The translations under genes were made by a program, and so were the position numbers. Below the pieces are notes generated by a model, which saw only the letters and a list, made by a program, of their open reading frames with translations, did no database searches and had not been told where the DNA came from. From Cyclobacteriaceae bacterium (GTDB lineage: Bacteria > Bacteroidota > Bacteroidia > Cytophagales > Cyclobacteriaceae), in the NCBI GenBank assembly GCA_027533395.1, contig JAPZUF010000009.1:1-64000 (forward strand): a DNA stretch of 64,000 nt, written 5' to 3'. This document shows positions 54,287-63,203 of this stretch, one piece after another (within the stretch, counting starts at the first letter, position 1; every line of letters starts with the position of its first letter).

Positions 54287-55140
54287 TGTTTTTTGGTTAC
54301 GAATTGACTGACCAGATCGCGAAAAATTTCATCGTTGTTCATTTTATCACGAAGTCGTTTAGGCAATTTAATAGATTTAGCCACAGGATCGTCAAAGTAC
54401 CGGTAAATTGTCCAGGAATTATTGGCGTATTCTAAGGCAGTCAGGTTTTCTACCCAATCGCCAGAGTTTAAATACACCACGCTACCTTTATCAGTTTCTA
54501 TTGTTTTTATTTCGGGCTGATGAATGTGCCCGCACACTACGTAATCGTACCCATTCTGAATAGCAATTTCTGCTGCTGTTATTTCAAAATCGTTGATGAA
54601 TTTAACGGCACCTTTAACAGAATCCTTTACACGTTTAGATAAAGATATTTTTTCTCTTCCTAATTTATTCAACAACCAGTTAACAGATGCATTCAACAAA
54701 ATTAAAGTATCATACCCAATAGCACCTAACTTCGCTAACCATTTAGAGTATTGCATCGTAACATCAAAAACATCACCATGAAAAACCCAAGCTTTTTGTC
54801 CGTTTACTTTCAACACTACTTTGTTGTCGATAGTAAAAGTTCCTAATCTAAAACCTGCAAATTTGCGCAGCATTTCATCGTGGTTGCCGGTCAGGTAAAT
54901 GATTTTAGTATTTTTTGTTAATAAACTGGTGATGTGTTTAACAACTTGCATATGTGATTTAGGCCAGTAGCGTTTACTGAACTGCCACATATCAATAATG
55001 TCGCCATTGAGAATAATTTTTTTGGGTTTGATTGATTTTAGATAGCGTAACAGTTCTTCGGCATGACAACCATAGGTGCCTAAATGTATATCAGATAATA
55101 CAACTAATTCTACTTCTCTTTTTTTACGTTTTTTTGCCAT
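54283..55140 (-). CDS. UDP-2,3-diacylglucosamine diphosphatase (LpxH)-like metallophosphoesterase
   Basis: The 285-residue protein has the calcineurin-type metal motifs in order: LSDIHLG (Asp17, His19), ILNGDIIDMW, LTGNHDEM, WVFHGDVFD and VCGHIHQPE. They match the LpxH-like family, whose best known member cleaves UDP-diacylglucosamine in lipid A synthesis. The basic N-terminus (MAKKRKKRE) and about 45 extra residues over E. coli LpxH (240) suggest a paralogue, so lipid A involvement is not certain. The ATGA overlap with the following glycosyltransferase gene links the two functions. Promoter with an exact -7 box at 55215-55208. Confidence 0.85.
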   Translation of the reverse strand: MAKKRKKREVELVVLSDIHLGTYGCHAEELLRYLKSIKPKKIILNGDIIDMWQFSKRYWPKSHMQVVKHITSLLTKNTKIIYLTGNHDEMLRKFAGFRLGTFTIDNKVVLKVNGQKAWVFHGDVFDVTMQYSKWLAKLGAIGYDTLILLNASVNWLLNKLGREKISLSKRVKDSVKGAVKFINDFEITAAEIAIQNGYDYVVCGHIHQPEIKTIETDKGSVVYLNSGDWVENLTALEYANNSWTIYRYFDDPVAKSIKLPKRLRDKMNNDEIFRDLVSQFVTKKQ

Positions 55141-55207
55141 GCTATAAAAAAGGAAACCCCGCGACTTTGCAGCCTGAGGTAACCTAAACCTATGATGAAG
55201 TAATGAA

Positions 55208-55215
55208 CAAAAGTA
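55208..55215 (-). promoter_or_regulatory. -7 box of the LpxH-like/glycosyltransferase operon
   Basis: The minus strand reads TACTTTTG, an exact TAnnTTTG match, giving a leader of about 64 nt before the ATG at 55140. Confidence 0.65.
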
Positions 55216-55335
55216 TCTCGGTTATATTAACTGGTTGCATAGGCTGTATTACCAAATTGTTATTTCAGGTTGTTATTCGTTATTGGTTTTTCGATGTTAG
55301 TTGTTAAATAGAAATTAAATAGTGAAAAAAAATAA

Positions 55336-55375
55336 AAATCCCTTCTCCATAGGAGAAGGGATTTAGGGATGAGGC
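55336..55375. repeat. Dispersed palindromic repeat, copy 2, also the trmB terminator
   Basis: AAATCCCTTCTCC (55336-55348) pairs perfectly with GGAGAAGGGATTT (55352-55364) around an ATA loop; a TAGGGATGAGG tail completes the element. On the minus strand the stem is followed by T-rich sequence 15-25 bp after the trmB stop. It is related to the 42872-42906 element in opposite orientation. Confidence 0.75.
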
Positions 55376-55389
55376 CTTGTTGTCACTTA

Positions 55390-56043
55390 CTAAAAATGAA
55401 ACCTCAAATACTTTATGGTTTCGCCTTCGGCAGCAAACATTTGCTCATACTTTGTTTTAATATCAAAACATTCGGGTCTGAGTTCTGATTGATATACATT
55501 GTGGGTGAATACTAAGTCTTTTACATCACCCCTACTTTGCAAAACTTCTAACGTATAATCGAATAAAGCTGTGTTATCAGTTTTAAATCGAATCATGCCA
55601 CCTGGCTTGATTAAATTTTTATACATATCCAAATACCGAGGTGAAGTCAGCCTTCTTTTAATATCTCGTTTTTTAGGACGAGGATCGGGAAAAGTAATCC
55701 ATATTTCATCTACTTCATGTTGTGCAAAGAAGTTTTCAATCATGATGATGTGCGTACGCAAGAAAGCCACATTATTCAATTTCTTCTCCAATGCTGTGCT
55801 GCTTCCTTTCCAAATGCGTTCTCCTTTTATATCTATCCCAATATAATTTCTATCCGAAAAAATTTCAGCTAAACCTAAGGTGTATTCCCCTCTGCCGCAA
55901 GCCAATTCAATTGTAATAGGGTTTTCATTTTTGAAATAAATATTCCACTGACCCTTCATGTCGTGGTAAAACTCTTTAGAAGGTTCAACTACATTTGTAT
56001 TCTCCTCAATTACTTTAAATCGCTCTAACTTTCTTTTTCCCAT
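55390..56043 (-). CDS. trmB: tRNA (guanine46-N7)-methyltransferase
   Basis: TrmB methylates N7 of G46 in the tRNA variable loop using SAM. The 217-residue protein has the SAM-binding ELACGRGEYTLGLA (about residue 42), the FPDPRPKKRD active-site motif (about residue 120) and the LTSPRYLDMY and RFKTDNTALFDYT segments of the family. Length is typical. Its ATG shares its first A with the last base of the folC stop codon (TAATG), so the genes are translationally coupled. It is the last gene of the mscL-msrB-thioesterase-folC-trmB operon, with a palindromic repeat serving as terminator. Confidence 0.96.
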   Translation of the reverse strand: MGKRKLERFKVIEENTNVVEPSKEFYHDMKGQWNIYFKNENPITIELACGRGEYTLGLAEIFSDRNYIGIDIKGERIWKGSSTALEKKLNNVAFLRTHIIMIENFFAQHEVDEIWITFPDPRPKKRDIKRRLTSPRYLDMYKNLIKPGGMIRFKTDNTALFDYTLEVLQSRGDVKDLVFTHNVYQSELRPECFDIKTKYEQMFAAEGETIKYLRFHF

Positions 56044-57344
56044 TACAAATTATTTATTTCTGCCACCACAAATGTACTGCCTCCAATAAAAATCATATCA
56101 TCTTTCTGTGCTGTTTGTTTGGCTTTTTCTATTGCTTCGTTTACGTCTGCTATTACTTCTCCTTTTAATTCAAATTTAGCTGCTTTCTCTGCTAAGATTG
56201 TTGCTGATTCTGCCCGCGGAATATTCGCCTGACAAAAATAATACTGCGCGTGCTTCGGCAGTAAAGCTAAAATCTTTTCATGGTCTTTATCTTTTACCAT
56301 GCCCCACACGATATGCAAGTTTTGATGTGGCGTTCTCTTTATTTGTTCCAACACATAGTTAATACCATTGAGATTATGACCAGTATCGCAAACAATAAAA
56401 GGATCTCTTTGTAAAATCTGCCAACGACCTTTTAAACCTGTGTTTGTAATTACGTTTTGTAATCCGTTAATAATTTTTTGTTTTTCTATGATGAAGCCTG
56501 ATTCATTTAACAGCTCACAAGCCATCAACACGCCAGTAATATTTTTCTTTTGGTATAAACCACCTAAAGGAAAATGTTCTATAGTTAAAAATGGTTCGTG
56601 ATTCCATAGTACATCAAATTTGGTTATGAGTTTTTCATCCTCGCTCATAACCGTGTACACATCTTCGGCAAAAACTAATTGACTCTCTTCTGCTTCTGCC
56701 TTCCATAAAAAAACTTCTTCAACTTCAAAATTTCTTTCGCTGACCACAACCGGAATTTTATACTTGATGATACCTGCTTTTTCTTTTGCAATTAAAGGCA
56801 AAGTATCGCCTAATAAATCCGTGTGATCCCAACCAATATTGGTAATAACACTCAACTCCGGTGTGATAACATTGGTAGAGTCTAATCTTCCGCCTAAACC
56901 AACTTCAATTACGGCAACATCTACTTTTTCTTTGGCAAAATAATGCAAGGCCATGGCAACCGTTAATTCAAAAAATGAAGGTTGTACTTTTTCAATTACA
57001 GGCAATAAAAGATTGACACATGATACTACTTCCTCTTCTGTAATATAATTTCCATTTATTTTAATTCGCTCTCTGTAATCTTTTAAATGAGGCGAAGTAT
57101 AAAGTCCGGTTTTGTAACCCACTTCTTGCAAAATAGAAGCAAGCATGTGCGATGTACTTCCCTTTCCATTGGTGCCTGCAATATGTATGGTTTTGATTGC
57201 ATGTTGAGGGTTACCCAAGGCTTCGCATAGTGCAAGTGTATTCGTTAAATCTTTTTTATAGGCTACTTGCCCTACGCGTTGAAACATGGGCAATTGCTGA
57301 AACAAAAACGCAACTGTTTCTTTGTACGATTCAAAAGGTTTCAT
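56043..57344 (-). CDS. folC: Bifunctional folylpolyglutamate/dihydrofolate synthase
   Basis: FolC adds glutamate to dihydropteroate and then to reduced folates, using ATP. The 433-residue protein has the Mur-ligase P-loop (HIAGTNGKGSTSHML, about residue 54), YTSPHLKDYRERI (folate-binding loop), VIEVGLGGRLDSTN, NIGWDHTDLLGDTL and CDTGHNLNGI near residue 320. I start it at ATG 57344; the in-frame ATG at 57362 would add six residues (MLTFAA). It follows the thioesterase gene by 26 bp, and its stop overlaps trmB by one base. Confidence 0.95.
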   Translation of the reverse strand: MKPFESYKETVAFLFQQLPMFQRVGQVAYKKDLTNTLALCEALGNPQHAIKTIHIAGTNGKGSTSHMLASILQEVGYKTGLYTSPHLKDYRERIKINGNYITEEEVVSCVNLLLPVIEKVQPSFFELTVAMALHYFAKEKVDVAVIEVGLGGRLDSTNVITPELSVITNIGWDHTDLLGDTLPLIAKEKAGIIKYKIPVVVSERNFEVEEVFLWKAEAEESQLVFAEDVYTVMSEDEKLITKFDVLWNHEPFLTIEHFPLGGLYQKKNITGVLMACELLNESGFIIEKQKIINGLQNVITNTGLKGRWQILQRDPFIVCDTGHNLNGINYVLEQIKRTPHQNLHIVWGMVKDKDHEKILALLPKHAQYYFCQANIPRAESATILAEKAAKFELKGEVIADVNEAIEKAKQTAQKDDMIFIGGSTFVVAEINNL

Positions 57345-57370
57345 TGCGGCAAAGGTAAGCAAGCGAAAGG

Positions 57371-57778
57371 TTAATCAGATTGCTTCGCAGATTTTAAATA
57401 AAATTCAATTTGATCTTCTATTCTTTTGGGGCGAAGTGTTTGCCTGTCGAGCATGCACCAAGTTGTAACCGCTTTAGCTACAATCTTTTTAGTTTGAGTA
57501 TTTAATAATTCAACATGGCGAAAACTGGTTGCACCTTTCTTTTCGGCTAACCAAGTTCGCGCAAGAATAATATCATGGGGTTTAATTTCTGAGAGATAAT
57601 CTATTTCGTGCCTTACTACTACCCAAGCTACTTCTTGTTGTAAACTTGTGGGTGCGTGGGTTTTCCAATGCAGTTCGGCAATCTCTTGTACATAACGCAA
57701 ATAAACCACGTTGTTCACGTGGTTCATTTCGTCAATATCTGTTGGTTTTATGGTAACCGGATGCTCGAATACAAACAT
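57371..57778 (-). CDS. Hotdog-fold acyl-CoA thioesterase
   Basis: The 135-residue protein is a 4-hydroxybenzoyl-CoA/YbgC-type thioesterase: KPTDIDEMNHVNNVVYLRYVQ at the N-terminus carries the family Asp and the HxxN segment, then VVRHEIDYLSEIKPHD. It hydrolyses an acyl-CoA, but the chain length cannot be predicted. No signal peptide. It lies 6 bp after msrB and 26 bp before the folC start, in the middle of the five-gene operon. Confidence 0.93.
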   Translation of the reverse strand: MFVFEHPVTIKPTDIDEMNHVNNVVYLRYVQEIAELHWKTHAPTSLQQEVAWVVVRHEIDYLSEIKPHDIILARTWLAEKKGATSFRHVELLNTQTKKIVAKAVTTWCMLDRQTLRPKRIEDQIEFYLKSAKQSD

Positions 57779-57784
57779 GAATGG

Positions 57785-58243
57785 TTAAGAATTTTCTACC
57801 AATTTAATCGATAAAGAATTGATGCAATAGCGCAAGCCTGAAGGTGGTGGACCATCTTGAAAAACATGTCCTAAATGGCAATCACAAATATTGCATTCTA
57901 CTTCAACTCTTACCATTCCATAACTTGTATCTTTGGCATATTTGATTACTTCCGGTTGTACAGATTGAGTAAAACTTGGCCAGCCTGTGCCCGATTCAAA
58001 TTTGGTTCGGGAATCGAATAGTACAGTGCCACAACAACGACAAGCATACAAGCCCGGTTGATGCGCTTCGCAATATTCGCCAGACCAAGGTCGCTCTGTA
58101 CCTTTTTTTCTGCATACATAAAATTCTTCTTCACTCAGGATGGCACGCCATTCTTCATCCGTTTTTTCAATGCGATGAGGTGGCTTTAAATTACCCTTAG
58201 CAGCTAAGGCAATTACATCCATCCATTTTAAAATATTTTGCAT
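57785..58243 (-). CDS. msrB: Peptide-methionine (R)-S-oxide reductase
   Basis: MsrB reduces the R form of methionine sulfoxide in proteins. The 152-residue enzyme has the two zinc CxxC pairs (CRCCG and CNICDCHLGHVF), the substrate loop SGTGWPSF and the catalytic Cys in LRYCINSLS. An N-terminal extension of about 25 residues precedes the usual start of the fold; there is no signal peptide, so it is cytoplasmic. Its ATG directly follows the mscL stop (no gap), and the thioesterase gene follows after 6 bp. An MsrA gene is not present here. Confidence 0.96.
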   Translation of the reverse strand: MQNILKWMDVIALAAKGNLKPPHRIEKTDEEWRAILSEEEFYVCRKKGTERPWSGEYCEAHQPGLYACRCCGTVLFDSRTKFESGTGWPSFTQSVQPEVIKYAKDTSYGMVRVEVECNICDCHLGHVFQDGPPPSGLRYCINSLSIKLVENS

Positions 58244-58618
58244 TTATTTTTTAAGTAAGTCTCTTATCTCAGTTAGCAATTTAATATCGGCAGGTGGTTC
58301 GGCAGATGACGCAGGTTTTGCATCTTCTTTCTTCTGTGCGGCATTCATTGCCTTTACAATCATGAATAAAACAAAAGCCACAATTAAAAAGTTGATGGTT
58401 GCTGCAATGAATTTCCCATATTTTACAGCACCCAAAGCAGTTAAATCTTCTAGTTTACTGAGGTGAGCTGCATCTAATGCAGGCTTTAAAAGCAAAGGAG
58501 TTAAAATATCATAAATAAGGGAATTAACAATTGTTGTGAAGGCTGCACCGATAATGACCCCCACTGCAAGGTCAACCACATTGCCACGCATGGCGAAAGC
58601 TTTAAATTCTTTAAGCAT
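58244..58618 (-). CDS. mscL: Large-conductance mechanosensitive channel
   Basis: MscL opens under membrane tension and releases solutes during hypo-osmotic shock. The 124-residue protein has the family start MLKEFKAFAMRGNVVDLAVG with the first membrane helix, a second helix (FIAATINFLIVAFVLFMIVKAMN) and a charged C-terminal helix (KLLTEIRDLLKK). Length is typical. It leads the operon that continues with msrB, a thioesterase, folC and trmB; the next ATG directly follows its stop. An exact -7 box lies about 50 bp upstream. Confidence 0.97.
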   Translation of the reverse strand: MLKEFKAFAMRGNVVDLAVGVIIGAAFTTIVNSLIYDILTPLLLKPALDAAHLSKLEDLTALGAVKYGKFIAATINFLIVAFVLFMIVKAMNAAQKKEDAKPASSAEPPADIKLLTEIRDLLKK

Positions 58619-58667
58619 GATATAAAAGTTAGGTTACCTTAAATTAAGATGAATTCTGTTGTAAATC

Positions 58668-58675
58668 CAAATGTA
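58668..58675 (-). promoter_or_regulatory. -7 box of the mscL operon
   Basis: The minus strand reads TACATTTG, an exact TAnnTTTG match, 49 bp before the mscL ATG at 58618. Confidence 0.65.
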
Positions 58676-58781
58676 TGTTTCGAGATAAACTTGCAGAATT
58701 TTGTTGAGTATAATAAGCTATATTGAATTTATATGTTGACAATTAAGGTTATACCTTTTTTTGCCACTTCCTTTAGACACT

Positions 58782-61058
58782 ATGAAGAAGACCCTAAAAA
58801 AGAAAATGAGGCAAAAGCCAAGGCTTTCTTTAAAGATAAGTAGGAATGAATCTTCGCTTGTGGAATCAATAGAAAACTCCGGTATGGGTTTTTGGCAGTG
58901 GATTGTAGGTAGCGATGTCATTGAATGGTCCGACCAAGTTTATAAGCTTTATGATGTAAAACCTAAAGAATTTGATTGCAGATATGAAAGTTATTTAAAA
59001 CTCATTCATCCACAAGACAGAAACAAAATTTCTAAAACAATCGAAAATGCGTTTACTAAAGGTAAGAATTACACAATTCAACATAGGTTAAAACTAAAAA
59101 ATGGAAAGATAAAATGGATTGAAGGTGTAGGTAATATCATTAAAAACACTAAAGGAAAAGTAACGAAGATTGCCGGTATTGTTAGAGATATTACCTCTGA
59201 AAAAAAAATAGAATCAGATCGAGCAAATTGGAAAAACAGATTCGATTTGATTGCAAAATCCGCAGGCGTTGTTCTTTATGATTATCAAATTAAATCTGGA
59301 AAAATTCAATGGTCAGGCGAATCTATTGAAACATTAGGTTACACGCATAAAGAAATGGGTAATGTTGACGCTTGGGAGAAACGAATACATCCGGAAGACA
59401 GAGAACAAGCGATTGCCTTGCTTGATAAAGCCATGGAAAATGTTTCCAGATATGACGTTTCCTATCGGTTTAAAAATAAAGTTGGCAAATATATCCACCT
59501 GCATGACAGAGGTTTTTTCTTAGCTGGTGAAGATGGCAAAGCACAAACGATGTTGGGCATGATGAACGACATCTCAGATCGGTTAGAGGCTGAAGGAAAA
59601 TTTCAAAAATTAATAAGTGAACTCACCATAGGCGTTCTTGTTTATGATGCAAATGGAAAAGTTATTGTCACCAACAATAAAGCGCAGGAAATTTTAAACT
59701 ATCATCCATTTGGATTAGTGGGACTCGCTCTTGAAAATAAATTAATGAAAGAAGATGGCACGCGCTACCAAGAAAAAGATTTAATACTGCAGTTTTCTAC
59801 CAGAAGCAAATCAAAGAAGAAAGATATAATCGTTGGTATAGAACATGAACAACAAAAAGTAAAATGGATTATTCTTCAATCACAACCTTTAACAGATAAA
59901 CAAGGTAAAGTAAATCAGCTTGTAGTAACTCTTACCGATATAACTGAGAATAAAAAATACCAAACTGATTTAATCGAAAGTGAAAAAAGATTTAGATCCT
60001 TACAAGAAGCTTCGTTCGGAGGAATCGGAATGCATGATAAGGGAATCATTATCGATTGTAACCAGGGTTTGTGCGAAATAACAGGATATTCCTATAATGA
60101 ACTCATCGGGATGAATGGTTTAAACTTAATAGCTGAAGAATACAGAAGTTTCGTCTTAGAAAGAATTGTTTCAGGCTACGAAAAACCTTATGATACCGAA
60201 GGAATTAAAAAAGATGGAACAAGATACTTTCTTGAAATAAGAGGAAAAAATACACCCTACAAGGGAAAAGAAATTAGAGTAACAGAGTTTAGAGACATCA
60301 CTGAAAGAAAAAAATCTGAACAAAAAATTTCCGAACAAAATGCCAGACTAATCGCTATAGCAGAAGATTTAAAACTAAAGAACGACCAACTGGAAGAGTT
60401 CACCCAAATTGTATCTCATAACCTTAGGTCTCCTGTAGGAAACATCATCACATTGTTAGAATTTATCGAAAACAGCGTAACAGAAGCAGAGAAATCAGAA
60501 TACCTTAATTTACTTAAAGTATCAGCAGAGAAAATTCAATCAACTTTAACTGAATTACATGAAGTTTTGCGCATCAAACAAAACACCAATATTGAAAAAA
60601 CTAATCTATCATTTTTTGAAACACTGGCTGCCACTAAACTTTTATTGCACACCCAAATTGTGCAGAGCAATACCATAATTGAAGCTGATTTCTCTGCGTG
60701 TGAAACGATATTCTATCCAAAGGTTTATTTAGACAGTATCATGCTCAACTTAATTAGCAACGCCATTAAGTATAGCAAAAAAAATGTGCCACCAATTATT
60801 CGAATCAAAACTGAGAAAAAAAATGGTGTTTGCATCATGACATGCTCAGACAATGGTCTGGGAATCGATCTGGAAAAAAATGGTCAAAAGTTGTTTAAAC
60901 TGCATAAAACCTTTCACGAACATCCAGAAAGCAGAGGAATAGGACTTTTTATGATCAAAAATCAGATTGAAGCTATGGGTGGTTCCATTAAAGCCGAAAG
61001 CAAAGTGAACAATGGTACCACTTTTATTGTTAATTTTAATGAATACAATCCTACCTGA
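58782..61058 (+). CDS. Multi-PAS sensor histidine kinase (soluble)
   Basis: The 758-residue protein starts at ATG 58782; a TTG at 58761 would be inside the promoter-like TATACCTTTTTTTG. It has a basic N-terminus, no membrane segment, and four PAS/PAC units (about residues 30-145, 150-275, 280-395 and 400-525). A HisKA domain follows with EEFTQIVSHNLRSPVGN (phosphoacceptor His) and an HATPase domain (LNLISNAIKYSKKN, then SRGIGLFMIKNQIEAMGGS). It is therefore a cytoplasmic sensor; no haem or flavin motif is obvious. The response regulator gene starts in the same TGATG overlap, so the two are partners. Confidence 0.93.
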   Translation: MKKTLKKKMRQKPRLSLKISRNESSLVESIENSGMGFWQWIVGSDVIEWSDQVYKLYDVKPKEFDCRYESYLKLIHPQDRNKISKTIENAFTKGKNYTIQHRLKLKNGKIKWIEGVGNIIKNTKGKVTKIAGIVRDITSEKKIESDRANWKNRFDLIAKSAGVVLYDYQIKSGKIQWSGESIETLGYTHKEMGNVDAWEKRIHPEDREQAIALLDKAMENVSRYDVSYRFKNKVGKYIHLHDRGFFLAGEDGKAQTMLGMMNDISDRLEAEGKFQKLISELTIGVLVYDANGKVIVTNNKAQEILNYHPFGLVGLALENKLMKEDGTRYQEKDLILQFSTRSKSKKKDIIVGIEHEQQKVKWIILQSQPLTDKQGKVNQLVVTLTDITENKKYQTDLIESEKRFRSLQEASFGGIGMHDKGIIIDCNQGLCEITGYSYNELIGMNGLNLIAEEYRSFVLERIVSGYEKPYDTEGIKKDGTRYFLEIRGKNTPYKGKEIRVTEFRDITERKKSEQKISEQNARLIAIAEDLKLKNDQLEEFTQIVSHNLRSPVGNIITLLEFIENSVTEAEKSEYLNLLKVSAEKIQSTLTELHEVLRIKQNTNIEKTNLSFFETLAATKLLLHTQIVQSNTIIEADFSACETIFYPKVYLDSIMLNLISNAIKYSKKNVPPIIRIKTEKKNGVCIMTCSDNGLGIDLEKNGQKLFKLHKTFHEHPESRGIGLFMIKNQIEAMGGSIKAESKVNNGTTFIVNFNEYNPT

Positions 61059-61453
61059 TGGCAGCGCCCATTATAGCATTAATCGATGACGATGATGTTT
61101 TTCAATTAACATCATCTCGCATGCTGCGTGCCATTAATCCGGAATTAAACATCAACCAATTTGCTAACGGTGCTGAAGCCTTAACTTTTTTTTCTGAGAA
61201 TATTAATAATCCTGATTTACTACCCGATATTATTCTTCTTGACATTAATATGCCTTATGTTGATGGTTGGATGTTTTTACAAGATTTTGAAAAGATGAAA
61301 GTTAACCTCGCCAAGCAACCTACTATTTATATGGTTAGCTCTTCGATTGACCCGACTGACATTAATAAGGCTAAAGAAAACGAACAGGTTGAAGACTACC
61401 TCATAAAACCAATTACGAAAGCCAAGTTTGAGGTATTAGTAAATCATCAATAA
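61058..61453 (+). CDS. Single-domain response regulator
   Basis: The 131-residue protein is a stand-alone REC domain with the acidic patch DDDD (residues 9-12), phosphoacceptor Asp in ILLDINMPYVDGW, and Lys in LIKP. There is no output domain, so it works by phosphotransfer or protein contact. Its start overlaps the stop of the PAS kinase by one base (TGATG), which points to coupled translation and a kinase-regulator pair. The convergent DUF3108 gene ends 2 bp after its stop. Confidence 0.95.
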   Translation: MAAPIIALIDDDDVFQLTSSRMLRAINPELNINQFANGAEALTFFSENINNPDLLPDIILLDINMPYVDGWMFLQDFEKMKVNLAKQPTIYMVSSSIDPTDINKAKENEQVEDYLIKPITKAKFEVLVNHQ

Positions 61454-61455
61454 AA

Positions 61456-62271
61456 TTATTTAACCATGTTCAAAGGATGCTTCAGGTTGCCATAATCTGT
61501 TAATTCTACACCTGCACTTCCGATAAACATAGCCGCATCAATCTTTAAAGGTATTCTGTTTTTATCATCCGAAAACCAAGCCGTAATTGAATTCTCGCCA
61601 TCAAACAATTTGTTATCTGGCATGACGGGTTTAAACTTTAATGCCCGCACTTTTCCGAATTTCACTTTTACTACATCTTTACCGTGATAAACAATAGGTT
61701 GTTGATAAAATGTATCTTCAAAAAAACCTTTTATCATCACTGTATCACCAGGTTTTAATGCAGAAAAATCCAATGTGCGCATGTATAAAAAACCAGCTAG
61801 CATATCGCGAGTATGAAAGCCGGTTTCGTATTGTTTAGATTCTTTGAACTTGCCAGTGTTTTTGTCTAATGCTTTAACAGAAACAATTCTTTTCTCGTGA
61901 TCGAAAGTTGTGTATTCGTCTAGTTTATATCGTCCTTCGCGAATAATGCGGTAACTCATGTGCGGTAAAATGGAAGCAGTATCAATATAAGCACCCCAAT
62001 GGTCATCAACATCTGTTACCCAACTTACCATGCCGCTTGTGTTACCAAAAGCATCCACCTTATAGCAATAGCGGTTATTCATCATGTAATATTGCTTACT
62101 GATTTCCGCCTTGCCTCTGCCTACTGTAAAAATACCATAGCTAAGTTTGTATTTGATAAACTCGCCTTTTTGGAAACTATCATGCTTTACTACAGGATGA
62201 ATTTCTTCTTTTGTAGTTGCCAATAGAAATGGAACCAATAAAGTCAGCAAAAAGGAAACCCGCTTCTTCAT
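61456..62271 (-). CDS. DUF3108-domain exported protein
   Basis: The 271-residue protein has an N-terminal hydrophobic segment (VSFLLTLLVPFLLATT) and a DUF3108-type beta-rich body: KGEFIKYKLSYGIFTVGRGKAEIS, then WVTDVDDHWGAYIDT, HTRDMLAGFLYMRTLDFS and a C-terminal ITAWFSDDKNRIPLKIDA. The family is found in many Gram-negatives and may act in the envelope; its role is not established. It is monocistronic. An exact -7 box lies only 4 bp before its ATG. Confidence 0.92.
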   Translation of the reverse strand: MKKRVSFLLTLLVPFLLATTKEEIHPVVKHDSFQKGEFIKYKLSYGIFTVGRGKAEISKQYYMMNNRYCYKVDAFGNTSGMVSWVTDVDDHWGAYIDTASILPHMSYRIIREGRYKLDEYTTFDHEKRIVSVKALDKNTGKFKESKQYETGFHTRDMLAGFLYMRTLDFSALKPGDTVMIKGFFEDTFYQQPIVYHGKDVVKVKFGKVRALKFKPVMPDNKLFDGENSITAWFSDDKNRIPLKIDAAMFIGSAGVELTDYGNLKHPLNMVK

Positions 62272-62275
62272 ACAT

Positions 62276-62283
62276 CAAAAATA
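62276..62283 (-). promoter_or_regulatory. -7 box directly before the DUF3108 gene
   Basis: The minus strand reads TATTTTTG, an exact TAnnTTTG match, ending 4 bp before the ATG at 62271. If used, the message would be nearly leaderless. Confidence 0.4.
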
Positions 62284-62355
62284 AACATTCGATATGAAAA
62301 CAGAATGAAATTTACCTTATCTGTTTATGATGTTCACTCAATCGATGTGCCAAAC

Positions 62356-63162
62356 TTAAACTGCCACTTGATTGTCGCGTAAGGCATCATTCAAGGAAGT
62401 TTTTTTATCGGTACTTTCTTTTCTTTTTCCAATAATCAAAGCGCATGGCACTTGAAACTCTCCGGCCGGAAATTTTTTAGTATAAGAACCCGGTATAACT
62501 ACGGAACGCTCAGGTACATATCCCATGTATTCGACAGGACTAGGACCTGTTACATCAATGATTTTAGAACTTCCGGTTAGTACCACATTGGCACCTAATA
62601 CAGCTTCTTTACCAACCCTTACTCCTTCCACCACTATGCAACGCGACCCAATAAAAGCATTGTCTTCAATAATCACAGGTGCAGCTTGCACAGGTTCTAA
62701 CACGCCTCCTATTCCAACACCACCACTTAAATGAACGTTTTTACCAATCTGTGCACAACTTCCTACTGTAGCCCAGGTGTCGACCATGGTTCCTTCATCT
62801 ACATAAGCTCCAATATTTACATAGGAAGGCATCATGATTACACCTTTTTGTAAAAACGAACCATGTCGCGCAATGGCATGTGGCACTACTCTCACGCCCA
62901 ATGCTTTATAATTTTTCTTCAAGGCAATTTTATCATGAAATTCGAATGGACCTACTTCAATGGTTTCCATCGCTTGTATAGGGAAATAAAGAATTACACC
63001 CTTTTTAACCCATTCATTCACTTGCCATCCTTGTTCTGTTGGCTCAGCCACTCTGATTAAACCCTTGTCTAATTGATTCACTAATTCTCTGATAGCTGCT
63101 TGTGTTTCTGCTTGTTGAAGCATAGAACGATCGTTCCAAGCTTTCTCTATTAATTCCTTCAT
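62356..63162 (-). CDS. dapD: Tetrahydrodipicolinate N-succinyltransferase
   Basis: DapD transfers succinyl from succinyl-CoA to tetrahydrodipicolinate in the lysine/diaminopimelate pathway. The 268-residue protein has an N-terminal helical domain, then the left-handed beta-helix of hexapeptide repeats (MMPSYVNIGAYVDEGTMVDT, then GKNVHLSGGVGIGG and NAFIGSRCIVVEGVRVGKEA). A C-terminal domain with PGSYTKKFPAGEFQVPCALI follows. Length and motifs match. It diverges from the glycosyltransferase gene, with 41 bp between the two starts. Confidence 0.97.
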   Translation of the reverse strand: MKELIEKAWNDRSMLQQAETQAAIRELVNQLDKGLIRVAEPTEQGWQVNEWVKKGVILYFPIQAMETIEVGPFEFHDKIALKKNYKALGVRVVPHAIARHGSFLQKGVIMMPSYVNIGAYVDEGTMVDTWATVGSCAQIGKNVHLSGGVGIGGVLEPVQAAPVIIEDNAFIGSRCIVVEGVRVGKEAVLGANVVLTGSSKIIDVTGPSPVEYMGYVPERSVVIPGSYTKKFPAGEFQVPCALIIGKRKESTDKKTSLNDALRDNQVAV

Positions 63163-63170
63163 GCTTTCCT

Positions 63171-63178
63171 TAACTTTG
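63171..63178 (+). promoter_or_regulatory. -7 box of the terminal glycosyltransferase gene
   Basis: TAACTTTG is an exact TAnnTTTG match. Its predicted start site falls near 63183, so the ATG at 63204 is favoured over the ATG at 63186. Confidence 0.6.
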
Positions 63179-63203
63179 AATTGAGATGCAAGAAAGTAAA
63201 AAA

